64,000 nucleotides of DNA from Haliea alexandrii (lineage in GTDB: Bacteria > Pseudomonadota > Gammaproteobacteria > Pseudomonadales > Halieaceae). The notes under the pieces are model-generated. The model saw only the letters and a list, made by a program, of their open reading frames with translations. It made no database searches and was not told the DNA's origin. Shown in pieces: positions 7,872 through 16,785 of the stretch. Position numbers and translations under genes: made by a program. Numbering within the stretch: position 1 is the stretch's first letter; the number at the start of each line of letters is the position of its first letter. The stretch spans positions 734,763 through 798,762 of the forward strand of contig NZ_RFLW01000002.1 in NCBI RefSeq assembly GCF_003719295.1. The letters are read 5' to 3'.

Positions 7872-8785
7872 TGCGCGCCCTCCACCAGCCGTACAAACAT
7901 CTCTTCCAGCCGGTTTGCGCGATTGCGCATGCTGCTGATGCGGATACTGGCCTGACTGAGCCCCGCAAACACCTCGTTGATGTGCTGGCCCTTCTCGACT
8001 TCTATCTCCAGCGTGCGCTCATCCACACGTCGCACACCAAACCCTTCGATCTCCACCACGTCGGGCAGCTCGTCCACCGCATCAAAGATGAACACCTCGC
8101 GATGCAGCCGGCGCAGCAGATCACGCATGGAGCTGTTCTCCACAATCTCGCCGTGGTTGATGATGGCGATATTGCGGCACAAGGCCTCGGCCTCTTCAAG
8201 GTAGTGCGTGGTCAGAATGATCGTTGTGCCCTCCTGGTTGAGCTTTTGCAGGAAGTCCCACATGGAACGGCGCATCTCGATATCAACGCCGGCCGTGGGC
8301 TCATCGAGGATCAGCAAGCGCGGGTTGTGCACCAGGGCACGGGCAATCATCAGACGCCGCTTCATGCCACCGGAGAGCATGCGTGAGGGCACGTGTCGCT
8401 TGTCCCACAGGCCCAACTCACGCAGGTATTGCTCGGCGCGCTCGCTGGCCAGCGCCTTCGGCATCCCGTAGTAGCCTGCCTGATTGACCACAATGTCGAA
8501 CGGCTGCTCGAACATGTTGAAGTTGAATTCCTGCGGCACAATGCCGATGTTCTTCTTGGCGCCGGCAAAGTCCTCGTCGATATCAGTACCGTATACCGCC
8601 ACCTTGCCCGCCGTTTTTGCCACCAGCGAGCAGATCACGCCGATGGTGGTCGATTTTCCGGCCCCGTTGGGGCCGAGCAGCGCAAAGAAATCGCCGTGCT
8701 GCACTTCAAGGCTGATGCCCTTCAGGGCCTGGAAGCCACCGGCGTATTGCTTGGTGAGATTTTCAATGGTCAGTGCTGGTATCAT
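7868..8785 (-). CDS. yadG: ABC transporter ATP-binding protein (YadG-like)
   Basis: From the ATG at 8785 (GAGG 5 bases upstream) this is a 305-residue ABC ATPase. It has Walker A GPNGAGKST at about 38-46, signature LSGGMKRRL, Walker B LLILDEP, and a switch His in TTHYLEEAE. The C-terminal 80 residues are the accessory domain common in YadG-type ATPases. The frame stays open 45 codons upstream, but no ribosome site supports a longer form. Partner permease directly downstream. Confidence 0.94.
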   Translation of the reverse strand: MIPALTIENLTKQYAGGFQALKGISLEVQHGDFFALLGPNGAGKSTTIGVICSLVAKTAGKVAVYGTDIDEDFAGAKKNIGIVPQEFNFNMFEQPFDIVVNQAGYYGMPKALASERAEQYLRELGLWDKRHVPSRMLSGGMKRRLMIARALVHNPRLLILDEPTAGVDIEMRRSMWDFLQKLNQEGTTIILTTHYLEEAEALCRNIAIINHGEIVENSSMRDLLRRLHREVFIFDAVDELPDVVEIEGFGVRRVDERTLEIEVEKGQHINEVFAGLSQASIRISSMRNRANRLEEMFVRLVEGAQ

Positions 8786-8855
8786 GCCGCCTCGGTAAAT
8801 CACGGGAGAATTCAAGCGCTGCATTGTACCTGCAATCGCCGCACTGAACGAGACG

Positions 8856-9233
8856 ATGGACGATACGCAATATTTACAGCACTGCCGTGGACTCTGGCGA
8901 GAGTTCGCCACCACCCTCAATCAACGCACAGCAGGCCTGGATTCGGAGAACCCGCTGCGTGAGCTCGCCGATGCCTGCTATCGCCTGCCCGATGAGGCGC
9001 TGTATACCCAGGGCCCTCCGCTGGTGCTGCGGCTGTTCACCCACCAACCCGAGTTTGCCCCCACATTTCCGCGCACACTGCTGTGGTTTCTGGGCGGCGA
9101 TTGCCTGCACGTGCTGACCGATGAGGAAATCGCGACCTTCCAGGCGCTGGATGAAGCACGCCTCGAGGCGGCCGCTCGCGGCGAGCTGTTTGACTATCAG
9201 GGTAACGCCGCCGCACGCCTGCAACTCACCTGA
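8856..9233 (+). CDS. PA2817-like protein of unknown function
   Basis: This 125-residue acidic cytoplasmic protein is divergent from the YadGH operon. The motif FLGGDCLHVLTDEEIATFQ and overall length match the Pseudomonas PA2817 family as I remember it. No catalytic motif or membrane segment is visible, and function is unknown. It is followed 102 bp later by two tRNA genes with their own promoter. Confidence 0.72.
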   Translation: MDDTQYLQHCRGLWREFATTLNQRTAGLDSENPLRELADACYRLPDEALYTQGPPLVLRLFTHQPEFAPTFPRTLLWFLGGDCLHVLTDEEIATFQALDEARLEAAARGELFDYQGNAAARLQLT

Positions 9234-9279
9234 CCCGCCCGCTGCCGCCGCGAGATGGCAAAAAGTGCACCTTCAGGTA

Positions 9280-9308
9280 TTGACGTCTTCTGGCTCTCTA
9301 CCTACAAT
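9280..9308 (+). promoter_or_regulatory. Promoter of tRNA-Glu/tRNA-Gly
   Basis: TTGACG (9280-9285), a 17-bp spacer and TACAAT (9303-9308) lie 27 bp before tRNA-Glu. The GC-rich discriminator GCGCGCC fits growth-rate (stringent) control. Confidence 0.8.
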
Positions 9309-9335
9309 GCGCGCCTCTTGATTGAGAGCCTTTGC

Positions 9336-9411
9336 GTCCCCTTCGTCTAGTGGCCTAGGACACTGCCCTTTCACGGCGGTAACAGGGGTTCGAACCCCCT
9401 AGGGGACGCCA
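9336..9411 (+). tRNA. tRNA-Glu (TTC)
   Basis: The 76-nt gene has acceptor GTCCCCT/AGGGGAC, T-loop GTTCGAACC and an encoded CCA. The anticodon is TTC in loop CTTTCAC, with one G-U pair in the anticodon stem. A near-identical second copy lies at 36625-36700. Confidence 0.97.
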
Positions 9412-9431
9412 CTCTCTCACACTCAAGAGCT

Positions 9432-9507
9432 GCGGGAATAGCTCAGTTGGTAGAGCGCAACCTTGCCAAGGTTGAGGTCGCCGGTTCGAACCCGGTTTCC
9501 CGCTCCA
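9432..9507 (+). tRNA. tRNA-Gly (GCC)
   Basis: The 76-nt gene has acceptor GCGGGAA/TTCCCGC, D-arm GCTCAGTTGGTAGAGC, anticodon GCC in TTGCCAA, and an encoded CCA. It is co-transcribed with tRNA-Glu, 20 bp apart. A partial copy of its D-arm/anticodon region lies 47 bp downstream. Confidence 0.97.
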
Positions 9508-9554
9508 TTCCGCAACGCCAATAATCTCCTCAACCCGCTGACGCTGCCTTCTGT

Positions 9555-9576
9555 TTGGTAGAGCACAACCTTGTCC
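9555..9576 (+). repeat. Truncated tRNA-Gly remnant
   Basis: These 22 bases match the tRNA-Gly gene from the D-loop to the anticodon (9447-9467), with one substitution and one inserted or changed base near the anticodon. Acceptor and T-arms are missing, so it is not a functional tRNA. It abuts the 3' end of pdxB. Confidence 0.6.
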
Positions 9577-9578
9577 GC

Positions 9579-10703
9579 TCACACCACGACTGCGCCCAAA
9601 GCCTTGACCCACTCGACCTGGTCAGGGTTGGCTGCCACGACGTCACTACCCGCCAGTTCACGCCGCACGGGATAGGTTTTGCGCAGATGATCGAAAGCCT
9701 GACGCGCCCGCTCCACAGGTGCACCAAACACCACCTCGCGCAGGCGACTGTCGTCTGCGTGGATGTCATAGCGCGCCGCGCACAGCCAGCGCAACACGTC
9801 CACACCCCGTAAATGCGGCGGTAACTTCAGGGTTTCAGGCACGGTGGTCAGGGGCGATGCCTGCTCTTCCGCACCCCATTCCTGCTGCAGCGCCTGCGCC
9901 AGTTGCCGCGTCGCCGTCAGCTTCGCATCCAGACTGTAGCCGGCGATATGCGGTGTACCGATAGCCACCCGCTCCAGCAGTGCCGGCGACACCTCCGGCT
10001 CGAATTCCCAGACATCCAGCACGCAGCGCGGGGCAGCCGGCGCCTCCAGCCGCGCCTGCAGTGCGGCGCTGTCGATCACCTCCCCCCGGCTGGCGTTAAT
10101 AAGCAGGGAGCCGGCATCCAGCTGTGCGAGCTGTGTGTGGCCCAGCAGATGGTAGCTCGGCCAGGGCGCGGCGCGGGTAAGTGAGGTGTGCAGCGAAATC
10201 ACATCGCACGCCAGCACGCGGGCCAAAGGCGCCGGCTCGGGCACCGCGCCCGCTGGCAGCCAGGGGTCATACTGCAGGCTGGCAATTCCCAGCGCGGCCA
10301 GGCGCGCCCGCAGTAACCGGCCGACGTGGCCATAGCCGATAATACCAATACGGCCTCGGGCGAGGAGCCGCTCCAGCGTCCCGGGTTGCGCCGCAATGGC
10401 TGCCAGCACGTATTCCACCACTGCATTGGCGTTGGCACCGGGGGCTGCCGCAAACGCAATACCGGCCGCTCGCAGCCAGTCGATATCCACATGGTCCAGC
10501 CCCGCCGTGGCACTGCCGACGAATCGCACCGGGCTATTGCGCAATAACGCCGCATCGACGCGCGTCACCGAGCGCACCAGCAGCACATCCACGGCGCACA
10601 GGTCCGCGGGGGTAATCTGGCGCCCCTCCACCGCCCGCAATTCGCCCATGTGGCCGAAACAGTCGTGCAACCCGGGAATGTTCTGGTCGGCGAGAATGCG
10701 CAT
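9579..10703 (-). CDS. pdxB: 4-phosphoerythronate dehydrogenase PdxB
   Basis: PdxB oxidises 4-phosphoerythronate in the DXP-dependent pyridoxal-phosphate pathway. The 374-residue protein starts MRILADQNIPG and has the D-2-hydroxyacid dehydrogenase fold. SATAGLDHVD lies at about 85-95, the NAD-binding GYGHVGRLL at about 123-131, and the catalytic Arg in INASRGEVID. A C-terminal PdxB dimerisation region follows. Its ATG overlaps the epmC stop by one base (TGATG). An in-frame TTG one codon upstream is unlikely. Confidence 0.95.
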   Translation of the reverse strand: MRILADQNIPGLHDCFGHMGELRAVEGRQITPADLCAVDVLLVRSVTRVDAALLRNSPVRFVGSATAGLDHVDIDWLRAAGIAFAAAPGANANAVVEYVLAAIAAQPGTLERLLARGRIGIIGYGHVGRLLRARLAALGIASLQYDPWLPAGAVPEPAPLARVLACDVISLHTSLTRAAPWPSYHLLGHTQLAQLDAGSLLINASRGEVIDSAALQARLEAPAAPRCVLDVWEFEPEVSPALLERVAIGTPHIAGYSLDAKLTATRQLAQALQQEWGAEEQASPLTTVPETLKLPPHLRGVDVLRWLCAARYDIHADDSRLREVVFGAPVERARQAFDHLRKTYPVRRELAGSDVVAANPDQVEWVKALGAVVV

Positions 10704-11299
10704 CAACGATCAGCTGAGGGCGCTGCCGTTGCCCTCACCAGCGCGGGCGTCAGGGCACCACACTTGTCGAACTCGGCCTGCAGCGCGCGGAAAAATACTG
10801 CGGCGCGGCGCGGCAAGGTGGCTCCGGCGAGGCGCAGGGCCTCACGACGCACGGCCGACTCGAAGGCGCTGTGATCGCCAGTCTCCCCCCCCCCTGCTGC
10901 AAGGTTGTCGGTACTGATCCGAAAGGGATAGCCACAGGCAATGGAAAAACACCATTCCAGGGCCTGCGGACGTACCTCTACAGACTCGAAGGCGGCTTGT
11001 GCCGCAGGATCACGGCCCTCCGGCGCATACCAATACCCGAAATCCAGCTGTTGCCTGCGCGCAGCGCCCGCAATGCACCAGTGCGCGGTTTCATGCAGCG
11101 CGCTGGCAAAGTAGTCCTCGCGAAACCAGAGCCGGTGCGGCTCACCCGGTTGGGTCGACGGTGCATACAGCGGCTCGTCCGCACCGCCGCACAGCAGGGT
11201 GTTTTCAGCCTGCAGGAAACACTGCGCGAACACACGCTCCACTCGACTGACACAGAACACGGGCGTGTGGGCGCGGGACCGTTGGATGGTGGGCGACAT
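10703..11299 (-). CDS. epmC: Elongation factor P hydroxylase EpmC
   Basis: EpmC (YfcM) hydroxylates the beta-lysylated lysine of elongation factor P. The 198-residue protein has the metal-site motif HETAHW (His69, Glu70, His73) and the conserved EWCFSIACGYPFRIS segment. Residues 136-138 (GGG) are encoded by a run of ten identical bases (10885-10894), a possible slippage site. It sits between tusA and pdxB in a tightly coupled operon with one-base overlaps on both sides. Confidence 0.93.
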   Translation of the reverse strand: MSPTIQRSRAHTPVFCVSRVERVFAQCFLQAENTLLCGGADEPLYAPSTQPGEPHRLWFREDYFASALHETAHWCIAGAARRQQLDFGYWYAPEGRDPAAQAAFESVEVRPQALEWCFSIACGYPFRISTDNLAAGGGETGDHSAFESAVRREALRLAGATLPRRAAVFFRALQAEFDKCGALTPALVRATAAPSADR

Positions 11300-11535
11300 C
11301 AGCCGCCTTTGCGCAACAGGAACAGAAAGTTGCCGGCCTCCTCCGTCTCGGAGAGCAGTTCATGGCCGAGAAAGGAGCAAAACTTCGGAATGTCGCGCTG
11401 CGTGGTGGGGTCAGTCGCGACCACGCGAACCGTTTCGCCCACCTGCATGTCGCGAATACAGTTGTGCAACAGCATGACCGGCTCGGGGCAGTACAGCCCG
11501 CTCACATCCAGGGTGTGGTCCGCTGCAGCGGTCAC
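11299..11535 (-). CDS. tusA: TusA-like sulfurtransferase
   Basis: This 78-residue single-domain protein has the TusA motif LYCPEPVMLLHNCI, with the persulfide-carrying Cys16 in CPEP. TusA accepts sulfur from IscS and passes it to TusBCD for tRNA thiouridine synthesis. Its start overlaps the yheU stop by 4 bases, and its own stop overlaps the epmC start by one base. The neighbouring tRNA- and EF-P-modification functions give the operon a translation theme. Confidence 0.93.
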   Translation of the reverse strand: MTAAADHTLDVSGLYCPEPVMLLHNCIRDMQVGETVRVVATDPTTQRDIPKFCSFLGHELLSETEEAGNFLFLLRKGG

Positions 11536-11786
11536 GACAGCACCCCGCCGGATAACAAAACCCGGGCGCTGTCACGCGGCAGCAGATCCCAGGTTTCACT
11601 GTCGCCGTCATACAGCAAGACGAGTTCGCCAGCATTCAGCTGGTCGCGCAACTGCTGCACTTTGCTACCCAGGCTCAGCTCCCGGTCGCCGTAATCGGTA
11701 CCATCGCGACTGGCAAACTCCTCCAGCAGCGCACCCAGAACCTCTGGCGACAGGCGGGAAGGCGGTATCTCGAGCAGGTCAGCCAA
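11532..11786 (-). CDS. YheU family protein
   Basis: This 84-residue acidic protein matches the small YheU family: IPPSRLSPEVLGALLEEFAS at the N-terminus, then RDGTDYG and KVQQLRDQLNAGELVLLYD. The fold is small and helical. Function is unknown. It is the second gene of the five-gene leftward operon, 3 bp after the methyltransferase-like gene, and overlaps tusA by 4 bases. Confidence 0.9.
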   Translation of the reverse strand: MADLLEIPPSRLSPEVLGALLEEFASRDGTDYGDRELSLGSKVQQLRDQLNAGELVLLYDGDSETWDLLPRDSARVLLSGGVLS

Positions 11787-11789
11787 AGT

Positions 11790-12587
11790 TCACGCCGGTT
11801 TGATGAAGCGCAGGGTCATGCGGTCGCTCTCGCCGATTGCCTCGTACCTGGCGCGGTCTTCTTCGGCGCCGCGTAGCGCTGGCGGCAGTGCCCAGACGCC
11901 AGCGGCGTGATCAGCAGTATCCCGCGGGTTGGCATTGATCTCGCTGCGCGCATCCAGCTTGAAGCCGGCTTTCTCTGCGGCGGCGATGACATGCGCTTCG
12001 GTGACATAGCCGCTCTTCGCCATTGCGGAGAGGTCATCACCGGAAGGGGCGCGATGCTGCACAACGCCCAGCACCCCGCCGGGCTTGAGTGCTGTGAACG
12101 CGGCCGCGAGCGTTGCATCGAGGCTATCCATGCGCATCCAGCTGTGAATGTTGCGGAAAGCAACCACAAGGTCTGCCGAGCCCGCGGGGGCTACCATGGT
12201 CTCCTCAGGCGGCGCCAGCTGTGTCACCGTGACTGGACCGTACAGATCATTATTGCTGGCGAGCTTTTGCAGAAACCCGCCCAACGCGTTGCGAAAATAG
12301 GCATTGGATGACAGATTCATGCCGAAGTGTGCGGCGTAAAGCTGCCCGTCTTTAGCCACCAGCGGCGCCAATACCTCGGTATACCAGCCACCACCGGGCG
12401 ACAGCTCGACCACGGTCATGCCTTCCTTGAGACCAAAAAACTCCAGCGTTTCGCGCGGGTGGCGGGAGCTGTCCCGCGCCTTGTTCTCTGCGGAACGCTG
12501 TTCGCCGTTGAGGGCGCTCTCCCAATCGAGAGCCGCATGCGCCGGAGCCAGGGCCAGGGCCAATAACAGTGCCAGTACATATTTCAT
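11790..12587 (-). CDS. Exported class I SAM-dependent methyltransferase-like protein
   Basis: From the ATG at 12587 (AGGA about 7 bases upstream) the 265-residue protein begins with a clear Sec signal peptide, MKYVLALLLALALAPAHA. The mature part has a class I methyltransferase fold: motif I VVELSPGGGWYTE at about 57-69, a post-I acidic region, the motif around DLVVAFRNIHSW, and a C-terminal beta region ending MTLRFIKP. A periplasmic location is odd because SAM is made in the cytoplasm, so the protein may bind something else or have lost catalysis. It is the first gene of the yheU-tusA-epmC-pdxB unit. Confidence 0.85.
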   Translation of the reverse strand: MKYVLALLLALALAPAHAALDWESALNGEQRSAENKARDSSRHPRETLEFFGLKEGMTVVELSPGGGWYTEVLAPLVAKDGQLYAAHFGMNLSSNAYFRNALGGFLQKLASNNDLYGPVTVTQLAPPEETMVAPAGSADLVVAFRNIHSWMRMDSLDATLAAAFTALKPGGVLGVVQHRAPSGDDLSAMAKSGYVTEAHVIAAAEKAGFKLDARSEINANPRDTADHAAGVWALPPALRGAEEDRARYEAIGESDRMTLRFIKPA

Positions 12588-12658
12588 GGTCGTTTCCTTC
12601 TGCCACATGGGGTTGCAGGTTAATATACGGACTGTGGCAGTGAATGTGGAGTCTGATC

Positions 12659-13192
12659 GTGCAATCTTCTTTTATCGTAACCTTCATTGGCGACGATCGC
12701 CCCGGCCTCGTCGAACAATTGTCCAGCGCGATTGAGCGTTGCGGCGGCAACTGGCAAGAAAGCCGGCTCTCACAGCTGGGCGGCAAATTTGCAGGCCTGG
12801 TGCTGGTTACCCTGGCCGAGGACGCCGGGGATACCCTGGAGCAAGCGCTCAAAGGCCTGGCCAGCAGCGGCATCAGCGTGCGCGTTACACCCGCCAGTGT
12901 CGCCGCGGCACCCACGGCGGGTCAGCGTATCACCCTGGCAGTGCTCGGGCCGGATCGGCCCGGCATTGTGCGGGAGATTTCCCGGGCGCTGGCGGCAGAA
13001 CACGTCAATGTCATCGACATGGAAAGTGAGGTCAGCAGCGCGCCGATGAGCGGTGAGCCCCTGTTCCGCGCGGACATACTCGCGGAGATACCCCAGGGCG
13101 CATCGCAGGAGGCCCTCACCGACGCGCTCGATGGCATTGCAGAACAAATGACTCTGGAGATAGACCTGGGGGCCAATTCAGTCGCGCGTTGA
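12659..13192 (+). CDS. Tandem ACT-domain protein, GcvR-like
   Basis: The 177-residue protein consists of two ACT domains (about 3-75 and 90-165), each opening with a D-R-P-G ligand-site motif (GDDRPGL and GPDRPGI). This is the layout of GcvR, the glycine-responsive partner of GcvA in E. coli, but many tandem-ACT proteins lack that role and no gcv gene is present here. I chose GTG 12659 because GGAG lies 7 bases upstream. ATG 12644 would add five residues but has no ribosome site. Confidence 0.82.
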   Translation: MQSSFIVTFIGDDRPGLVEQLSSAIERCGGNWQESRLSQLGGKFAGLVLVTLAEDAGDTLEQALKGLASSGISVRVTPASVAAAPTAGQRITLAVLGPDRPGIVREISRALAAEHVNVIDMESEVSSAPMSGEPLFRADILAEIPQGASQEALTDALDGIAEQMTLEIDLGANSVAR

Positions 13193-13396
13193 CAGGCGAC
13201 GCAAGCCAATCCACAGCGCGGCCGCGAGGGCCGCGGCGAGCACCAGCAAGCCAACCACCGACAGCGTCATCAGGAACATGGCCCAGATGCGCTCGGGGGG
13301 AATGTCAAAGCTGTCCACCGCACCCCATACCAGAGCCGCCATGGCCAGCAGGCCGAGAATAAGCGTGCGCAGATAACGGCGTCTGGAGCGGGCCAT
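13178..13396 (-). CDS. Small two-helix membrane protein of unknown function
   Basis: This 72-residue protein has a basic N-terminus (MARSRRRYLR), two transmembrane helices (about 11-28 and 38-62) and a short basic tail. It lies 8 bp after aroC in the same direction. Its 3' end overlaps the convergent ACT-protein gene by 15 bases. No family recognised. The start ATG, composition and clean helix pattern support a real gene. Confidence 0.65.
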   Translation of the reverse strand: MARSRRRYLRTLILGLLAMAALVWGAVDSFDIPPERIWAMFLMTLSVVGLLVLAAALAAALWIGLRRLSTRD

Positions 13397-13404
13397 GGCA
13401 GCGC

Positions 13405-14523
13405 CTAACGCGACGGCGCCGGTACAGGTGCCGACGCGGGTAAAACGGGCGTGGCACAGCTCACATCCATGTTCTGGCCTCGGTGACGCAACACGTGGTC
13501 CATCAGCACAATCGCCAGCATCGCCTCGGCGATAGGGGTGGCGCGAATGCCGACACAGGGGTCGTGACGACCGTGGGTCACCATCTCCATCGCGGTACCT
13601 GCGGTGTCGATGGTCGCACCGGGCTGGCGGATGCTGGAGGTGGGTTTCAGCGCCAGGCTCACGGTAATATCCTGTCCGCTGGAGATGCCGCCCAGCACGC
13701 CGCCAGCATTGTTCCCGACGAAGCCCTCCGGCGTCAGCAGGTCGCGGTGCTCACTGCCCTGCTGCTCCACAACCGCGAAGCCGGCTCCGATTTCCACGCC
13801 TTTCACCGCGTTAATACCCATCATGGCGTGGGCGATATCGGCGTCGAGGCGATCGAACACCGGCTCTCCCAACCCCGGCATCACGCCGCTGGCCACCACG
13901 TTGATGCGTGCACCAATGGAGTCCCCGCGTTTGTTCAGCGCCGCCATGTAAGTTTCCATTTCACTGACTTTTGACGGGTCGGGGCAGAAAAACGGATTGC
14001 TCTCCACGCTGTCCCACTGCACGGTTTCAGCGCGAATGGGGCCCAGCTGGGCCAGGTAGCCGCGGATAACAATGCCATAGCGTTCGTGCAGAAATTTACG
14101 GGCGATCGCACCGGCGGCCACGCGCATGGCGGTTTCACGGGCCGATGAGCGCCCGCCGCCGCGGTAGTCGCGAAAACCGTACTTCTGCTGGTAGGTATAG
14201 TCCGCGTGTGCCGGACGGAAGGTGTTGGCGATGTCGGAGTAGTCCTTGGAGCGCTGATCAGTATTGGCGATCAGCAGGCCAATGGAGGTCCCGGTAGTGC
14301 GCCCTTCAAACACCCCGGACAGAATCTGCACTTCATCCGCCTCCCGCCGCTGGGTGGTAAAGCGAGAGGTGCCCGGTTTGCGCCGGTCCAGGTCGCGCTG
14401 CATGTCTGCCGTGGTCAGGCTCAGCCCCGGGGGGCAGCCATCCACAATGCAGCCCAGCGCCGGACCGTGACTTTCACCGAAGCTGGTCACCGTGAACAGC
14501 TTGCCAAGAGTATTGCCAGACAT
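13405..14523 (-). CDS. aroC: Chorismate synthase
   Basis: AroC converts 5-enolpyruvylshikimate-3-phosphate to chorismate using reduced FMN, the last step of the shikimate pathway. The 372-residue protein carries all three signature stretches: [20 protein letters not shown] near residue 14, [18 protein letters not shown] near 125, and a C-terminal [17 protein letters not shown]. Length is normal for the bacterial enzyme. prmB lies 40 bp upstream in the same direction. Confidence 0.98.
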   Translation of the reverse strand: MSGNTLGKLFTVTSFGESHGPALGCIVDGCPPGLSLTTADMQRDLDRRKPGTSRFTTQRREADEVQILSGVFEGRTTGTSIGLLIANTDQRSKDYSDIANTFRPAHADYTYQQKYGFRDYRGGGRSSARETAMRVAAGAIARKFLHERYGIVIRGYLAQLGPIRAETVQWDSVESNPFFCPDPSKVSEMETYMAALNKRGDSIGARINVVASGVMPGLGEPVFDRLDADIAHAMMGINAVKGVEIGAGFAVVEQQGSEHRDLLTPEGFVGNNAGGVLGGISSGQDITVSLALKPTSSIRQPGATIDTAGTAMEMVTHGRHDPCVGIRATPIAEAMLAIVLMDHVLRHRGQNMDVSCATPVLPASAPVPAPSR

Positions 14524-14563
14524 GGTTAACCAATCTCCCCCAAAAACGCGCCAGTATACGCTA

Positions 14564-15502
14564 TCAGGCCGCGCTTGGCCGACTTTCAGGCAGTTCCGCT
14601 GCGCTCAACACGCACACACCGTGGCCACCGTGCTCGAATTCGATCCAGGTGAAAGGCAGCTGGGGAAATGCGGCTTCCAGGGCCTCCCAACTGTTGCCGA
14701 CTTCGAGCACAAGCAGACCGTGGGGCTGCAGGTGAGCTTTTGCCTGCATCAGAATCCGCCGTGTTACATCCAGCCCGTCTTCACCCGAGCCCAATGCCAG
14801 TGCAGGCTCGTGGGCATACTCGGCGGGCATTTCCGACAGGTCGCTGGCATCCACGTACGGCGGGTTGGTCACAATGATGTCATAGCGCTCACCCGCCACG
14901 GCATGAAACAGATCGGACTGCAGAATGCGCACCCGCTGTTCCAGCCCCAGGGCACGCGCATTGACCGCGACCAATGCCAGGGCGTCGGCGTCCAGATCCA
15001 GCAGGTCAACCTGCGCGTCCTGCAAATACCATGCGCTGGCAAGCCCGATGCAGCCGCCACCGCAGCAGAGATCCAGAATACGGACAGGAGCGGGGCCCCG
15101 GTACCAAGGCTGATAACCGGCGCGCAGCAATTCCGCAATCGGGGAGCGCGGGATAATAGCGCGGGGGTCGCAGTGCCACCGCAGCCCGGCAAACCAGGCT
15201 TCGCCGGTCAGGTAAGGCAGCGGCACCCGTTCTGTCACTCGGCGGTGCAGGAGGTCAGCTGCTGCTCTCGCCTGAGCGCTGGAAAGCGGTAGCGACAACA
15301 CCCGGTCGTCACTGTCTGCCGGCAACTGCGCGCACCACAGCACCAGTTGCACGGCCTCATCCCAGGCGTTGTCGGTGCCGTGGCCATAGTACGCCGGGGA
15401 AGCTTCCAGTGCGGCGGCTACCGCCTCAAGCGCTTCACCCACGGTCGCCGCAGCGGCCACAGCCTGTGTCGGTATATTTTGCATGCCGCGAGTGTAAATC
15501 AT
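14564..15502 (-). CDS. prmB: 50S ribosomal protein L3 N5-glutamine methyltransferase
   Basis: PrmB methylates a glutamine of ribosomal protein L3. The HemK/PrmA-type class I fold shows the SAM motif [11 protein letters not shown] and the catalytic NPPYVD. The N-terminal helical domain identifies PrmB rather than PrmC, as does the location beside aroC, as in E. coli and Pseudomonas. The start is uncertain: ATG 15502 gives 312 residues, ATG 15484 gives 306, and neither has a strong ribosome site. The frame also stays open further upstream. Confidence 0.93.
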   Translation of the reverse strand: MIYTRGMQNIPTQAVAAAATVGEALEAVAAALEASPAYYGHGTDNAWDEAVQLVLWCAQLPADSDDRVLSLPLSSAQARAAADLLHRRVTERVPLPYLTGEAWFAGLRWHCDPRAIIPRSPIAELLRAGYQPWYRGPAPVRILDLCCGGGCIGLASAWYLQDAQVDLLDLDADALALVAVNARALGLEQRVRILQSDLFHAVAGERYDIIVTNPPYVDASDLSEMPAEYAHEPALALGSGEDGLDVTRRILMQAKAHLQPHGLLVLEVGNSWEALEAAFPQLPFTWIEFEHGGHGVCVLSAAELPESRPSAA

Positions 15503-15652
15503 CCGCTGCAGCCGCAATAGTCTCGCGCGCCCGAACCCGGTCACAGGCGCCCCCGAGGGACCAGATCGAGCGCTTGCAGGTTTGCCTTCGCTGGGGACGG
15601 TTGCTAATATCGCCGGCCGGCCGCTGGGCGGGTCATCAAGGGGACACAACGC

Positions 15653-16201
15653 ATGGAACAAGAGTGGGCCAGAATCATCGAGGCGATAGGCGAAGACCTG
15701 TCACGCCCCGGCCTTGCCGATACACCGAAGCGGGCGGCGAAGGCATTCGAGTTTCTCACGCGCGGCTACCATCAGTCTGTTGAAGACGTAGTCAATAACG
15801 CCCTGTTCCCCTCCGACTCCAGTGAAATGGTTCTGGTGCAGAACGTTGAGCTGTACTCGCTCTGTGAACACCACGTACTGCCCTTTATCGGCAAATGCCA
15901 CGTGGCCTACATACCCACCGGCAAGGTGCTTGGCCTCTCCAAGGTAGCGCGCATCGTGGATGTGTTCGCGCGACGCCTGCAGATTCAGGAATCCCTGACC
16001 ACACAAATTGCGCAGACCATCATGGACGTGACGGAAGCGGAAGGTGTGGGTGTGATTATCGAAGCACAGCACATGTGCATGATGATGCGCGGTGTAGAAA
16101 AGCAAAACTCGGTGATGAAGACCTCGGCAATGCTCGGCAGCTTCCGCACCGAGCAAAAAACACGCGACGAGTTCCTCTCGCTGCTGCAACTCGGGGGCTA
16201 G
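15653..16201 (+). CDS. folE: GTP cyclohydrolase I
   Basis: FolE makes 7,8-dihydroneopterin triphosphate from GTP, the first step of folate synthesis. The 182-residue protein has the zinc and active-site motif [11 protein letters not shown] (Cys71, His74) and the second zinc Cys in [11 protein letters not shown]. It is divergent from prmB, with promoters presumably in the 150-bp gap. It converges on the DUF4892 gene with a 4-base overlap of stops. Confidence 0.97.
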   Translation: MEQEWARIIEAIGEDLSRPGLADTPKRAAKAFEFLTRGYHQSVEDVVNNALFPSDSSEMVLVQNVELYSLCEHHVLPFIGKCHVAYIPTGKVLGLSKVARIVDVFARRLQIQESLTTQIAQTIMDVTEAEGVGVIIEAQHMCMMMRGVEKQNSVMKTSAMLGSFRTEQKTRDEFLSLLQLGG

Positions 16202-16785
16202 AGCAGCCCCTCGCCGGTTTCCGGCGCCAGGGTCAGAATGTCGACATGCAAATACTGGCGGTCCGCGGTACGCGCACCGCTGTAGAGCAGCACACGGTAA
16301 GCGCCCTCGGCACCCTCCACCGCATACGCGCGATAACTCTGGTCGTCGGCGCGGCCGTACAGCAGACGCTGGCCAAATACCCGGTTAGCCCACTGTGAGC
16401 CCGAACCGCAGGCACGGCCGTCACAAGCAAACAATCGCGTGGCAGTGGCCTGCCCGGCCAGATTGCGCTCCAGCCGCTTGAGCACCTCGCGCGAGGTGAA
16501 ACCATCGACAATCTGCCAGGTGGCGCGCTGCAACTCACCGTTCATACGCACGCTGTCGCGAAACACCCAGGCTCCCATGGATTTCTGGATGGGGCCAAGG
16601 CCTATCTCGTGGTCTCTCACCACATCGGTGGTACGTGCAATGGACAGGGCGTGAGGAAATGATTCCAATTCATCCAGCAAGGCCTGAGGGCTGTAATCAG
16701 CGGCCCGTGTCGCAGTTGCGCCGACAGCCACAACACCGGCCAGTAGCCAGAACGCCGCTCTGCAATATTGCACGAAAGACTTCAA
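16198..16785 (-). CDS. DUF4892 domain-containing exported protein
   Basis: This 195-residue protein has a signal peptide (about 1-28, ending ATRA). The DUF4892 core includes [20 protein letters not shown], with two Cys that probably form a disulfide. Placement is periplasmic or outer-membrane associated. Function is unknown. Its ATG overlaps the gpsA stop by 4 bases (ATGA), so the two are translated from one message. Confidence 0.85.
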   Translation of the reverse strand: MKSFVQYCRAAFWLLAGVVAVGATATRAADYSPQALLDELESFPHALSIARTTDVVRDHEIGLGPIQKSMGAWVFRDSVRMNGELQRATWQIVDGFTSREVLKRLERNLAGQATATRLFACDGRACGSGSQWANRVFGQRLLYGRADDQSYRAYAVEGAEGAYRVLLYSGARTADRQYLHVDILTLAPETGEGLL

